Source: JAHEEL01 sp963785245 (GTDB taxonomy: Bacteria > Actinomycetota > Acidimicrobiia > Spongiisociales > UBA5794). Taken from it: a DNA stretch of 64,000 bases. The position numbers and the translations under genes were made by a program. The stretch covers positions 1 through 64,000 of the forward strand of contig CAWAUO010000007.1 in NCBI GenBank assembly GCA_963785245.1, written 5' to 3'. The notes beneath the pieces were generated by a model. The model was not told where the DNA came from. It worked only from the letters and a program-made list of their open reading frames with translations, and searched no databases. Positions 54,717 to 62,947 of this stretch are shown here, in pieces. Positions within the stretch are counted from its first letter, which is position 1. Each line of letters opens with the position of its first letter.

Positions 54717-55583
54717 ATGAGTGCAACCACCATCTTCATCATCGGGATCATCGGGATCGGGATGCTCACCGCCCTCGGGATCTTCGCGATCGCGATCCGA
54801 CGCGGCCCGGCCGCGGGACCGATCACGCACGAGGAACTCTCGGGTTCAGCTCCGGCGGACCCTCCGAAAGCACCGGTCGTCATCGTCGGTTCCGATGCGA
54901 CCGGCGACGACGCCGAGGCACCATCCACGGTCGCCATAATGACCGAGGAGTCAGGCGAACCGCCGGTCGATCCACTCACCGACAAGAAGGAACTCACGCC
55001 GGCCGAGTACGGCGTGACCCGTCGCAAGTTCCTAAATCGTGCCCTCTACCTCGTGTTCGGTCTGTTCCTCGCGCAGTTCGCCCTCGGTGCACTTGCCTAC
55101 GTCTGGCCGAAGCTGAAGGGTGGCTTCGGGACACCGATCAACGCCGGCAACGTCAACGACCTGAAGGCGGCGCTGGACGACGGTGGAACCATCGTCCCCA
55201 TCTTCGTGCCTGCCGCGCAAGCATGGGTGGTGCCGTTCGAGGTGTCGAAGCTTCCGGGATCGTCGTACGAAGGTGTGCCGTTCGTCGTCGCGGGTGGGGA
55301 GAGCGATGGCGTCGGCGTCATGGCGCTCTGGCAGCGCTGCGTGCACCTCGGCTGCCGGGTTCCCGAATGCATCCCGTCACAAGGATTCGAGTGCCCGTGC
55401 CACGGTTCCCGCTACAACATCCACGGCGAGTACAACACGGGACCTGCACCGCGCAATATGGATCGCTTCGGGCTCTCGGTAGACGGTGCCGGCGATCTCA
55501 TCATCGAGACCGGTACGGTCGTGCAGACACCGCGGTCGAAGGAACTGACCGCTGAGTACCCGCAGGGACCGTTCTGCGTATGA
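54717..55583 (+). CDS. qcrA: Rieske iron-sulfur subunit
   Basis: 288 residues. Cluster ligands are CVHLGC and CPCHGSRY, with the disulfide cysteines expected of a Rieske protein; an additional Cys is in VPECIPSQGF. There is a short N-terminal helix, a hydrophilic stretch, then a second helix (ALYLVFGLFLAQFALGALAYV) following TRRKFLNR, a twin-arginine-like context. The two-to-three helix layout is typical of actinobacterial QcrA. Third subunit of the bc complex. Confidence 0.92.
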   Translation: MSATTIFIIGIIGIGMLTALGIFAIAIRRGPAAGPITHEELSGSAPADPPKAPVVIVGSDATGDDAEAPSTVAIMTEESGEPPVDPLTDKKELTPAEYGVTRRKFLNRALYLVFGLFLAQFALGALAYVWPKLKGGFGTPINAGNVNDLKAALDDGGTIVPIFVPAAQAWVVPFEVSKLPGSSYEGVPFVVAGGESDGVGVMALWQRCVHLGCRVPECIPSQGFECPCHGSRYNIHGEYNTGPAPRNMDRFGLSVDGAGDLIIETGTVVQTPRSKELTAEYPQGPFCV

Positions 55584-55593
55584 GGGGGACGCC

Positions 55594-57195
55594 ATGAACA
55601 CCGCGCTCCCGATCTTCCTCGCTGCAGCCGAAGAAGCCGAACCGGCCGCGGCTGCCGACAGCTTCGGCATCGGAGCGATCGTCCTCGTGGTCGTCGTCGT
55701 CTCGCTGCTGGCGTGGATGGCGTACCTTATTCTCAATAGCCGCCGCTCCCGCTCCACCGTCCAGGAAACGCCGGCACCCAACCGCACGCCGTACATGTCG
55801 GACGCCGAACTCGAGAGCGTCCGAACCACCAAGGTTCTGAGGGCGGCCGTCTTTGCGGCGGCAACGTTGGCGATCCTCATCCCTGCCTACGCATTCAACG
55901 AGTCGAACCGTCAGGCCGACGCGGCCGAGACCCTCGAGGAACTCGCCATCGAAGAAGGCGAGCACTGGTACACCGTGTTCGAATGCACCGCCTGTCACGG
56001 TCCCGATGGAGGCGGTGGTGCCGCCGCGTTCACCGAGCCGAGAAGCGGCGTCGATACCTCTTGGCAGGTTCCATCGCTGAACGACGTGCTGTACCGATTC
56101 GATCGTGAGGAAGTCACCGACCTCATCGTGTATGGCCGGCCTGGGACCCCGATGCCGGGCAGCGGCCTCGAAGGCGGCGGCGCCATGACGATCCAGGAGG
56201 TCGATCAGGTGATCGACTTCCTCGAATCGATCCAGTTGCCGCAGGTTGAGGTGGTTGCGAAGACCGACCCAACCGTGTCGAGCGCGGTGAATCGGGTCGC
56301 CGGCGGAGATGAAGCAACCCAGGGACGGATCGATCTCCAGCAGGCGGAGATCGACGACGTGCTACTCGCTCCGGAGCAACTGGCGGTCGCTGGAGACCTC
56401 GGCAACGAGATCCGGGCTCTGCTCGGGGGCGCAGGTTCCTGCACGGAAGCCTCGGCCGCTGCACTATTGACAACGTGCGAGAGCCCGGCACCCGATGCCG
56501 ATCGCGACGGCCTCTCGGACTCGGCCGAGCCGCGACTCACGGAGATTGCATCAATCGCCCTTGAGACGTTGACGGAACTGCGCGGCATGGTCCAGGTGGA
56601 GCAGTCGGTGTATGAGATTGCCTTCGATCCGACGACCGCATTCACCAACACCGGCGAGGACGGTCAGGCCGTGCCCGACCTTGACGAAGCGATGACCATG
56701 CTCGGCGCCATCGAATCGGACCTCCTCCTCATTGGCGTGACGGCCGAGCGGCAGGACCAATTCCTCGCCGACCTGGACTCCGGCATGGCCTACCTCCAGA
56801 CGTCGGCCGAAGCTCAACCGTGGCTTGTCGACGTAGACGAAGCTGCCGCGGCCATGAGCGATCTCTCCGGTCGCGCAGTCGGTGCCGACGAGGCCGAACG
56901 GGCCGTCGGACTCTTCAATGGCTACTGCGCTCGCTGCCACACCGGCGGCTACAGCGCGGGCGCAACCTTCGAAGTGGGCGCTGGGAGCGGCGCGTGGGGA
57001 CCGGCTATCACCGATGGTCGCTCGGTCACGCAGTTCCCGGATATCGGAGACCAGGTCGACTTCATCATCGAGGGCAGCGACGCGTCCGTGCCCTATGGTG
57101 TGAACGGCCTCGGCAGCGGTCGGATGCCAGGATTCGGAGCGTCCCTCAGCCGAGCCGACATCGAACTCATCGCCCTCTACGAGAGGACGATGTGA
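55594..57195 (+). CDS. Dihaem membrane cytochrome c of the bc complex
   Basis: 533 residues. A helix near 25-48 (GAIVLVVVVVSLLAWMAYLIL) and another near 82-100 precede the first cytochrome domain (CTACHGPDGGGG, with Met in GTPMPGSGL). A long helical middle (about 210-420) separates it from the second domain (CARCHTGGYSAG, Met in SGRMPGFGASL). Such dihaem subunits pass electrons from the Rieske protein directly to the oxidase in actinobacterial supercomplexes. The middle insertion is longer than in QcrC and I cannot assign it. Confidence 0.85.
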   Translation: MNTALPIFLAAAEEAEPAAAADSFGIGAIVLVVVVVSLLAWMAYLILNSRRSRSTVQETPAPNRTPYMSDAELESVRTTKVLRAAVFAAATLAILIPAYAFNESNRQADAAETLEELAIEEGEHWYTVFECTACHGPDGGGGAAAFTEPRSGVDTSWQVPSLNDVLYRFDREEVTDLIVYGRPGTPMPGSGLEGGGAMTIQEVDQVIDFLESIQLPQVEVVAKTDPTVSSAVNRVAGGDEATQGRIDLQQAEIDDVLLAPEQLAVAGDLGNEIRALLGGAGSCTEASAAALLTTCESPAPDADRDGLSDSAEPRLTEIASIALETLTELRGMVQVEQSVYEIAFDPTTAFTNTGEDGQAVPDLDEAMTMLGAIESDLLLIGVTAERQDQFLADLDSGMAYLQTSAEAQPWLVDVDEAAAAMSDLSGRAVGADEAERAVGLFNGYCARCHTGGYSAGATFEVGAGSGAWGPAITDGRSVTQFPDIGDQVDFIIEGSDASVPYGVNGLGSGRMPGFGASLSRADIELIALYERTM

Positions 57196-57710
57196 TGACG
57201 AATTCACGCGCCGCCGTCCGCCGGTTCGTTCGGTCTGAGAACGGCCTCGGAACGCTCGAGATCCTCGGCCTCATCGCCATGATCGCCCTGCTCCTGGCGA
57301 TGATCCCGTTCGTGCGGGAGGGTGTTCAGGACGTTGTTGGCGCCATCTTCAATCGACGCGACCCAGACACCGGAGAGATCACCGACTTCTCGCAGATGAT
57401 GCTCGGCGTGTTCTTCACCATCGGAGCGGTCGCGGTCTTCATCGGAGCGGGTTGGCTGATCCTCGCGACCAACCTCGGGAAGCACCTCGCCTTCCTGGTC
57501 ACCGCGAGCGCAGTGTTCGGATGGCTCACACTCAGCGGAATCCTCTTCGTGGTGTACGCGCCGCGGGGAATCCGCCCTGCCAACCTTGAGGGACTGAACG
57601 CACTCCAGATCCGGGTTCCGGCCATCGCGCTTGCATTGGCGGCATTCATCCTATTCGTGATGTTCGTCATGGCCCTCGACCGATACGAGCGCGACACCCC
57701 CTCCAGCTAG
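57195..57710 (+). CDS. Four-helix membrane protein with Flp-pilin-like N terminus
   Basis: 171 residues, ATG overlapping the cytochrome c stop (TGATG). The start (SENGLGTLEILGLIAMIALLLAM, then GVQDVVGAIFNRR) resembles a Flp-type pilin: small residues, then Glu within a hydrophobic helix, then a short amphipathic helix. Three more membrane helices follow (FFTIGAVAVFIGAGWLIL, FLVTASAVFGWLTLSGIL, IALALAAFILFVMFVMAL). The role is unknown; the gene is the last of the bc operon. Confidence 0.65.
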   Translation: MTNSRAAVRRFVRSENGLGTLEILGLIAMIALLLAMIPFVREGVQDVVGAIFNRRDPDTGEITDFSQMMLGVFFTIGAVAVFIGAGWLILATNLGKHLAFLVTASAVFGWLTLSGILFVVYAPRGIRPANLEGLNALQIRVPAIALALAAFILFVMFVMALDRYERDTPSS

Positions 57711-57745
57711 CCGATGGCTGCTCAATTCGCTGGAGCGTCCTGGGC

Positions 57746-57943
57746 GTGGAAGTGTTCCGCCGGCCCGAACGCACTCCGCTCGCCCTGCTTCTGCCAGCGA
57801 TTCGGTCGCTCCTGGAGACCCAGCCGGGAGCAACGGTCACCGACTCGGGTATCGGCACATGGATCCCGTTCGACGAGGTCGACGACCGCCTCCCCGCGTT
57901 GCTGACGTCGACGCGCACGCTGGCGGGACAGGCTGACTCGTAG
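57746..57943 (+). CDS. Short hypothetical protein
   Basis: A 65-codon GTG-started frame (VEVFRRPERTPLALLLPAIRSLL ... LPALLTSTRTLAGQADS) fills the gap between the bc operon and the convergent rex gene. Composition is protein-like, but there is no clear ribosome site and no family match. A longer, in-frame upstream extension without a start codon is possible. Low confidence. Confidence 0.3.
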   Translation: MEVFRRPERTPLALLLPAIRSLLETQPGATVTDSGIGTWIPFDEVDDRLPALLTSTRTLAGQADS

Positions 57944-57946
57944 CGC

Positions 57947-58579
57947 CTACTCGGCTGCTTCGGCTGTTCGTTCTTGCAGGTGATAGGCGAGGATCTGAAG
58001 TTCGCTCGAGAGATCGACGACACGCACCTCTGCCAGATCGACGTTGATGACGGTCGGGGCAAAGTTCAGGATCGAGCGGATGCCGGCTGCGGTGAGGCGT
58101 TCCGCAACCGGCTGTGCCTGATCGTGCGGCGTTGCGATGATCCCGATCTCGATGTCGCGCTGATCGACCAGGACTTCGAGATCAGACATCGGCTCAACCT
58201 TGGTTCCGCTGATCGTGCTGCCGATTCGGCGTGCATCGACGTCGAGAATCGCAGCGATCGAGAAGCCCCACTCGCCGAAGCCCCGGTAATTCGCGAGCGC
58301 ACGCCCGAGGTTCCCGGCCCCGACGATGACGACCGGAAAGTCATGGGTGAGCCCCAACGCACCGCGGATCTCCTCCCGGAGCGCATCCACGTCGTATCCG
58401 ACGCCACGCGTTCCGTGTGCGCCGAGAAACGAGAGGTCCTTGCGCACCTGGGCGGCGTTGACGCCGGCCGTCCTCGCGAGATCCTCCGACGAGCAGGTAC
58501 CCGTGCCGGCCCGCATCGCCAAGCAGCGGAGGTACACCGGCAGGCGGGCGACGGTCGCGTCTGGGATGTGCTTCTCCAT
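57947..58579 (-). CDS. rex: Redox-sensing transcriptional repressor Rex
   Basis: 210 residues. The N-terminal winged helix (VARLPVYLRCLAMRAG, SSEDLARTAGVNAAQVRKDLSFLGAHGTRGVGYDV) and the NAD(H)-binding Rossmann motif VIVGAGNLGRAL identify Rex, which leaves DNA when NADH/NAD rises. It would link transcription of respiratory genes to redox state, and its neighbours (bc complex, complex I) are typical targets. The -10-like TAGTCT (58587-58592) lies seven bases before the ATG. Confidence 0.95.
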   Translation of the reverse strand: MEKHIPDATVARLPVYLRCLAMRAGTGTCSSEDLARTAGVNAAQVRKDLSFLGAHGTRGVGYDVDALREEIRGALGLTHDFPVVIVGAGNLGRALANYRGFGEWGFSIAAILDVDARRIGSTISGTKVEPMSDLEVLVDQRDIEIGIIATPHDQAQPVAERLTAAGIRSILNFAPTVINVDLAEVRVVDLSSELQILAYHLQERTAEAAE

Positions 58580-58586
58580 CGATCGC

Positions 58587-58592
58587 AGACTA
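58587..58592 (-). promoter_or_regulatory. -10-like TAGTCT just before rex
   Basis: On the minus strand TAGTCT ends seven bases before ATG 58579. No -35 was convincing. It fits the short-leader pattern of this window. Confidence 0.35.
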
Positions 58593-58670
58593 CCGGCTCC
58601 TGCGGGAGCTATCCCAGCCGAGGACGGCTTCCCGGCATGCCGCGGCGATCCGTAGCAGTATCGTCAACGC

Positions 58671-58766
58671 ATGCGCCCGTTCACCGCAATCGTTGTCATC
58701 GGCCTGCTCGTCCTCATCGTCGGAGCGTTCGTGGTGAAGCTGATCGCGACGGGGCTAACGCCCTGA
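58671..58766 (+). CDS. 31-residue single-helix membrane peptide
   Basis: A tiny frame encodes one clear transmembrane helix (TAIVVIGLLVLIVGAFVVKLI) with a short RPF start and a polar TGLTP end. TATCGT (58659-58664) stands six bases before the ATG, the same short-leader pattern as at longer genes. Its stop lies four bases from the end of the convergent SAM hydrolase gene. Composition, topology and promoter spacing argue for a real small protein; function is unknown. Confidence 0.55.
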   Translation: MRPFTAIVVIGLLVLIVGAFVVKLIATGLTP

Positions 58767-58769
58767 GGC

Positions 58770-59624
58770 TCAGGACTCGTCGTCACCGGCCGGCGTGATC
58801 GATAGCCGGGTCGGGTCCGATCCACGGAAGGCGACGGCGGTGCGCACGGTCAATGGATACTGCTCGTCCGCCCGGCCGCTCCGGACGGCAATCGCAATCT
58901 GACCATACGAATCGACGTGGAGGAGCCCTTCGCCGGCAGCGACGTCGCCGTATGTGGTACACCACAACAGTGACCGGTCCACGCCGGCGATCGTCATGGT
59001 CACCTGGTCTCCCGGCTCCAGACCGAGCGACCTCAGATCTGCGGGGCTTGCGTTGGTCTGCGCATTGCCGAAGTGGTCGACCCACAGCACCTCGCCCAGC
59101 ATCCCACCGGCCCCGTCGGGTTCGACGAGCGGAATCATCATCGGAGAGACGGTTGCCGGATCGACGACAGGACCGAGATCCTCGATCTCAGCGTCGCCGG
59201 CAGCGAGCACGGCCGCGGCCGGTCCGAACACGTCGCGCCCGTGGAACGTTTCGCCTTCCGCAGGCAGACGGAACCGCGGATCCTCGATCGACACAATCAG
59301 ATCGGCGCCGCCCACGATGGCGACGGCCGGGGCGAGCAATCCGTTGTCCGGACCAACGAAGAAACCCCACGGTGTGCGGGCGGCGATCGCTCGTCGATTC
59401 GTGCCAACGCCCGGGTCCACGACGGCGAGCGCGACGCCCTCCGGCAGATACTGAATCGACCGCATGAGCGCCAACGCCGCACCGTGTACATCACCGGCGG
59501 CAAAGTCATGACCGACGTCGATCACCTGTGCACCGGGAGCGATCCGAGCGATCACACCATGAACGACGCCGACAAATTCGTCAGTACGCCCGAAATCGGA
59601 GAGAAAGGAGATAGGAAGCGTCAT
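58770..59624 (-). CDS. SAM hydrolase / SAM hydroxide adenosyltransferase (DUF62 family)
   Basis: 284 residues. Family landmarks are FLSDFGRTDEFVGVVHGVI at the start, HDFAAGDVHGAALAL, VVDPGVGTNRRAIA and FVGPDNGLL, which form the SAM and nucleophile site shared with fluorinases and chlorinases. Bacterial members studied convert SAM to adenosine and methionine using water. The C-terminal beta-barrel (GEVLWVDHFGNAQTN) is present. TACGCT (59631-59636) ends six bases before the ATG. Confidence 0.9.
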   Translation of the reverse strand: MTLPISFLSDFGRTDEFVGVVHGVIARIAPGAQVIDVGHDFAAGDVHGAALALMRSIQYLPEGVALAVVDPGVGTNRRAIAARTPWGFFVGPDNGLLAPAVAIVGGADLIVSIEDPRFRLPAEGETFHGRDVFGPAAAVLAAGDAEIEDLGPVVDPATVSPMMIPLVEPDGAGGMLGEVLWVDHFGNAQTNASPADLRSLGLEPGDQVTMTIAGVDRSLLWCTTYGDVAAGEGLLHVDSYGQIAIAVRSGRADEQYPLTVRTAVAFRGSDPTRLSITPAGDDES

Positions 59625-59630
59625 GCCCGG

Positions 59631-59636
59631 AGCGTA
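59631..59636 (-). promoter_or_regulatory. -10-like TACGCT just before the SAM hydrolase gene
   Basis: On the minus strand TACGCT ends six bases before ATG 59624, predicting a nearly leaderless message. No clear -35. Confidence 0.35.
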
Positions 59637-59664
59637 GTGACGGAGCGCGGAGTTCAGGAGCTGA

Positions 59665-59727
59665 GGGATTCCTCCCCTTCAGGGGGAGGTGGCCCGAGCG
59701 CAGCGAGGCACGGAGGGGGTCTCTCGG
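59665..59727 (-). repeat. Dispersed two-hairpin repeat, copy 3 (intergenic)
   Basis: In reverse orientation: GAGAGACCCCCTCCGTGCC, a variable arm pair, GGGCCACCTCCCCCTGAAGGGGAGG, AATCC. It lies between the SAM hydrolase start and the HMG-CoA lyase end, facing copy 4, so the two form a larger inverted pair. Confidence 0.75.
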
Positions 59728-59793
59728 CCTCCGCGACCTCGAGTGCCGTTCCCGCTTGGCGCCTTGCGGTTCTCCCTGCCATCTCCAGGCTCG

Positions 59794-59869
59794 CGAGAGA
59801 CCCTTTCGTCAGCGCCCTGGGGGCCGCTGCCACCTTCCCCGGTCGTCACGCCTAGGGGGAAGGAATAGG
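59794..59869 (+). repeat. Dispersed two-hairpin repeat, diverged copy 4
   Basis: GAGAGACCCTTTCGTCAGCGCC, then GCCACCTTCCCC, a 14-base insertion (GGTCGTCACGCCTA), GGGGGAAGGAATAGG. It overlaps the last codons of the HMG-CoA lyase gene and supplies its C-terminal PIPSP and stop. Confidence 0.65.
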
Positions 59870-60793
59870 ACGCGGCCACCACCCTGCACGCGTCACGGCT
59901 CCCGGCAACTCCCGCCCGAGTTGGTCCGCGAGCCACCGCGCGGTATCGATCGCCTGGGCCGGATCGATGCCGGTCTCGACGCCCATCCGGTCGAACAGGT
60001 AGAGGAGGTCTTCGGTCGCAACGTTCCCGGCGGCGTCTGGAGCGAACGGGCACCCACCCGCACCGCCGACCGACGCGTCGAAGGTGCCGATGCCGGCAGC
60101 GTGCGCGGCAACGACGTTGGCAACGGCGGTGTTGCGCGTGTCGTGGAAGTGGCAGCGCAACGGGACGGCAGTGGCTTCGCTGAGGGCACTGATCAACTCG
60201 ACGACCTGAGCGGGGACCGCCACGCCGATGGTGTCTCCGAGCGCGATCTCGTCTGCGCCGGCGTTCGCTGCCAACTCGGCGAACCGCACCACATCGGCCA
60301 CCGGCACCTCGCCTTCGAAGGGACATCCAAACGCGACCGCGATCGTCACCGTCGTTCTCCGGTCCCCTGCGTCCGGGATCATCGACGCGATCTCACTCAT
60401 CGTGACGTCCGGTGAGGTACCAGCATTCACTTCGTTGAAGCTCTTCGACGCTCCGACGACGAAGTTGACCTCATCAATCGAGGTCAGGACCGCCCGATCG
60501 AGGCCTCGGCGGTTGAGAACGAGACCGATGTACGAGACGCCGGCTGGACTCGGCCCGAGTGCGGAGACCACCGATTCGGCATCGGCCATCTGGGGTACCC
60601 GCGTCGGGTGGACGAATGAGGCGACCTCGATCCGGCGCGACCCGGCGCTGGCCACACGCTCGATGAGGTCGACCTTGACGGCGCTCTCCAGCAGCGCGTC
60701 TTCGTTCTGCAATCCGTCCCGGGCACCGACCTCGACGAGGTCTACCCAACTCGCTGCACCGGCGCCAGGGAAGGTTGGTGCTGCGTTCGTCAT
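59852..60793 (-). CDS. mvaB: Hydroxymethylglutaryl-CoA lyase
   Basis: 313 residues. This TIM-barrel lyase splits HMG-CoA to acetyl-CoA and acetoacetate in leucine breakdown. Motifs: DLVEVGARDGLQNE, VASFVHPTRVPQMAD, HFHDTRNTAVAN (metal-binding histidines) and GGAGGCPFAPDAAGN with the catalytic Cys. ATG 60793 is preferred over an in-frame start at 60901 because family members begin shortly before the VDLVEVGARDG strand. The last residues come from a dispersed repeat. Confidence 0.93.
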   Translation of the reverse strand: MTNAAPTFPGAGAASWVDLVEVGARDGLQNEDALLESAVKVDLIERVASAGSRRIEVASFVHPTRVPQMADAESVVSALGPSPAGVSYIGLVLNRRGLDRAVLTSIDEVNFVVGASKSFNEVNAGTSPDVTMSEIASMIPDAGDRRTTVTIAVAFGCPFEGEVPVADVVRFAELAANAGADEIALGDTIGVAVPAQVVELISALSEATAVPLRCHFHDTRNTAVANVVAAHAAGIGTFDASVGGAGGCPFAPDAAGNVATEDLLYLFDRMGVETGIDPAQAIDTARWLADQLGRELPGAVTRAGWWPRPIPSP

Positions 60794-60939
60794 CGGCCTT
60801 TCCCATCGCGACAGAGGATTCCACTCGGAGTATGGCCCAGATCCCACCGCCGTGGTGCAATGGCGGCCACGCCCGTACGATGCCACCCGATGCCCGATCA
60901 CCGATCACTCATTGTCGTACCCCGTGGAGGCCGCGGCCG

Positions 60940-61840
60940 ATGACCATGCTGATCCCGGATGCGCGGCGCGGTCTGCTCGGCGGTCTGATCGACGATGCGA
61001 CGCTGCTCTGCGAGTCGGCTCCAGGGGTCGAACGCGCTCGTCGAGGCGTACCGGTCGCTGCGGACCGGCGGGCTCGGTTGGATGGCCGGCCGCCTGGTCG
61101 TTCCCGCGTCGCTGCTCGAAGACCTTGCCGGGGTGCTGGTTCGAACCATGAAGGCCGGCGATGCTCCGATACCGGTCGTGGCCGTCTTCGACGGGAGCAT
61201 CGCTTCGGATGCGTCGAGGGCATCGACGTTCCACGCAACGATGGACCCGGCAGCCCGGATCGAGATCGTGCGCCTGGCTCCCGGAGACGGCGACACCGCT
61301 CCTGCCGTCGTGCAGGCGGCACGTGCGACCCGCGGGATCCACCACGGCGTGGTACCGATGATCCCCGTGTCGCCGGCAGCAGACGCCGCCCCAATCATTG
61401 CCGCCGCCGGCGCGGCGAAAGCCGCGGCCCTGCACTCTGTGGGTGCGGTCCTGGGACTCCCCCCCGAATCCACCGACGCCGCCCATCTCGCCTCCTCGAT
61501 CCGCGCGTGCGTAGCCGCCCCAGTTCCGTTCACGATCCAGGCGGAGCGGTTCGCCGGATCCACCCTGATCGATCCGTCGACCGGATGCATCACCGTCGGA
61601 GTGATGAACCTGCTGGCGGCGGTGCTCGACACCGGCGCCACACCTGCCGAAACAGTCTCAATCCTGTCCGATGACGATCCCGGCGTTCATACGATCAGTT
61701 TCGCCGGCATCGCGAGGCGCGGGGAGTCCCTCCGCGCCGGTCGGTCGATCGGCACCGATCGGAATCCCCTCCTGTCCCTCTCGGCACTCGAACCGGCCGC
61801 CACCATTGAGGCCATGGGCAGCCTCGACCTCTCGGCGTAG
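60940..61840 (+). CDS. Conserved hypothetical protein (frameshifted near the start)
   Basis: ATG 60940 has GGAGG about 11 bases upstream. The first part (RRGLLGGLIDDATLL) matches the opening of a conserved actinobacterial family of unknown function (LIDDA). The frame slips near 61035; the rest (LVEAYRSLRTGGLGWMAGRLVVPASLLEDL onward) reads from 60995 to 61840. The repaired protein is about 300 residues, alpha/beta, with no membrane helix or known catalytic motif. Ala-rich segments in the middle suggest a soluble enzyme or binding protein. Function unknown. Confidence 0.65.
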
Positions 61841-61884
61841 GCCGCGTCGGACCGGGCGGTCCTCGGCCGTGTCGCACACACGAC

Positions 61885-61890
61885 TAGCCT
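61885..61890 (+). promoter_or_regulatory. -10-like TAGCCT before the MoaD-fusion gene
   Basis: TAGCCT ends eight bases before ATG 61899. The same hexamer and similar spacing recur at 48523 and 62933. Confidence 0.4.
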
Positions 61891-61898
61891 GTCCGTCG

Positions 61899-62900
61899 AT
61901 GCCCACGCTTCGATTGTTCGCACGCTTCAGAGAGATCGCCGGCACCGACGAGATTGCCGTCGACGAAGGAACGGTTGGGGAGATACTCGACCGTGCCTCC
62001 GCGTCCTACGGACCCGCGTTCGCCAACGGACTCAAGACCGCCGGCGTCTGGGTGAACGGTGACCCCGTCGATCGCGACGCCGCCGTCGGCGCCAATGATG
62101 AGATGGCGATCATCCCACCGGTCTCTGGCGGAACGTACGCCGCTCCAAGCCCCCAGCGGGCTGTAGCGGCCGATCCCGCCGAGAGCATTCTCGCCGTGAT
62201 CGTCCTCGCGGCACTGCTTGTCTCGGCATGGGTCCCGCTCGAGTGGTTCGTCGTGATCACCGTCGGCGCCGCCCTCGCGTGGCTCTGGGACCTCGCCGAT
62301 ACTGACGCGACACGCGCCGGCTCGATCAACCTCTACGCGACCCTGTTCGCCCCGCCGATCGCGGCAGCGGCGACCTACGCGTGGGGATACGAGGGATTTG
62401 CCGGTGGTTTCGCCGCCGCCATTGCCATCGCGATCTTCTGGCCGATCTTCGAATCCCGGTGGAGAGGCGTCGAGTCGATTGCCATGACGGCGTCGGTGTC
62501 GATGATCGCTGCCGCCGGGGCGGGCGCACTCGTCATGCTCCGCATGATGTCGACCTCGATCGCCCTCTCCTATCTGCTGATCGTCGCCCTCGCCATCATC
62601 GCCGCACTCGTGACCTCGATCTACGGCGGCCAGACGATTGACCCCAACGTTGGCACGCTCGTCGGAGCCCTCATCGCAGGATTGCTCGCAGGATTGCTCA
62701 CCGACGACATCGATATCGCAGCCGGCCTCGTGGCTGCAGTCGCTGTCGCTTCCGGACTGATCGCCGGTCGCGTTCTGGGATCGATGATCCGCACCGGGAC
62801 GATCGTGCACACTATTCGTCTGCCTGGACAGCTCAGCCCCCTTGACGGATTGTGGCTTGCCGCTCCCCTCTTCTGGCTCGCCCTCATCGCTCTCGGCTGA
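61899..62900 (+). CDS. MoaD/ThiS-like ubiquitin-fold domain fused to a CdsA-like membrane domain
   Basis: 333 residues. Residues 1-78 are a MoaD-type beta-grasp domain (LRLFARFREIAGTDEIAV ... NDEMAIIPPVSGG) ending in the Gly-Gly that is normally the reactive C terminus of a sulfur carrier. Here the chain continues into about eight membrane helices (95-333). The end GRVLGSMIRT...LPGQLSPLDGLWLAAPLFWLALIAL lines up with the end of phosphatidate cytidylyltransferase (G..ESMFKR...PGHGGILDRIDSL..APVF), but the metal-binding Asp residues are replaced. A catalytic CdsA role is therefore unlikely. Whether the GG is cleaved free or buried is unknown. Confidence 0.75.
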   Translation: MPTLRLFARFREIAGTDEIAVDEGTVGEILDRASASYGPAFANGLKTAGVWVNGDPVDRDAAVGANDEMAIIPPVSGGTYAAPSPQRAVAADPAESILAVIVLAALLVSAWVPLEWFVVITVGAALAWLWDLADTDATRAGSINLYATLFAPPIAAAATYAWGYEGFAGGFAAAIAIAIFWPIFESRWRGVESIAMTASVSMIAAAGAGALVMLRMMSTSIALSYLLIVALAIIAALVTSIYGGQTIDPNVGTLVGALIAGLLAGLLTDDIDIAAGLVAAVAVASGLIAGRVLGSMIRTGTIVHTIRLPGQLSPLDGLWLAAPLFWLALIALG

Positions 62901-62932
62901 TCAAGGGACTGTCCGTTCCCGGAACCGCGCAC

Positions 62933-62938
62933 TAGCCT
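62933..62938 (+). promoter_or_regulatory. -10-like TAGCCT before the M23 peptidase gene
   Basis: TAGCCT ends nine bases before ATG 62948, giving a nearly leaderless message. Confidence 0.4.
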
Positions 62939-62947
62939 GGCATCTCT

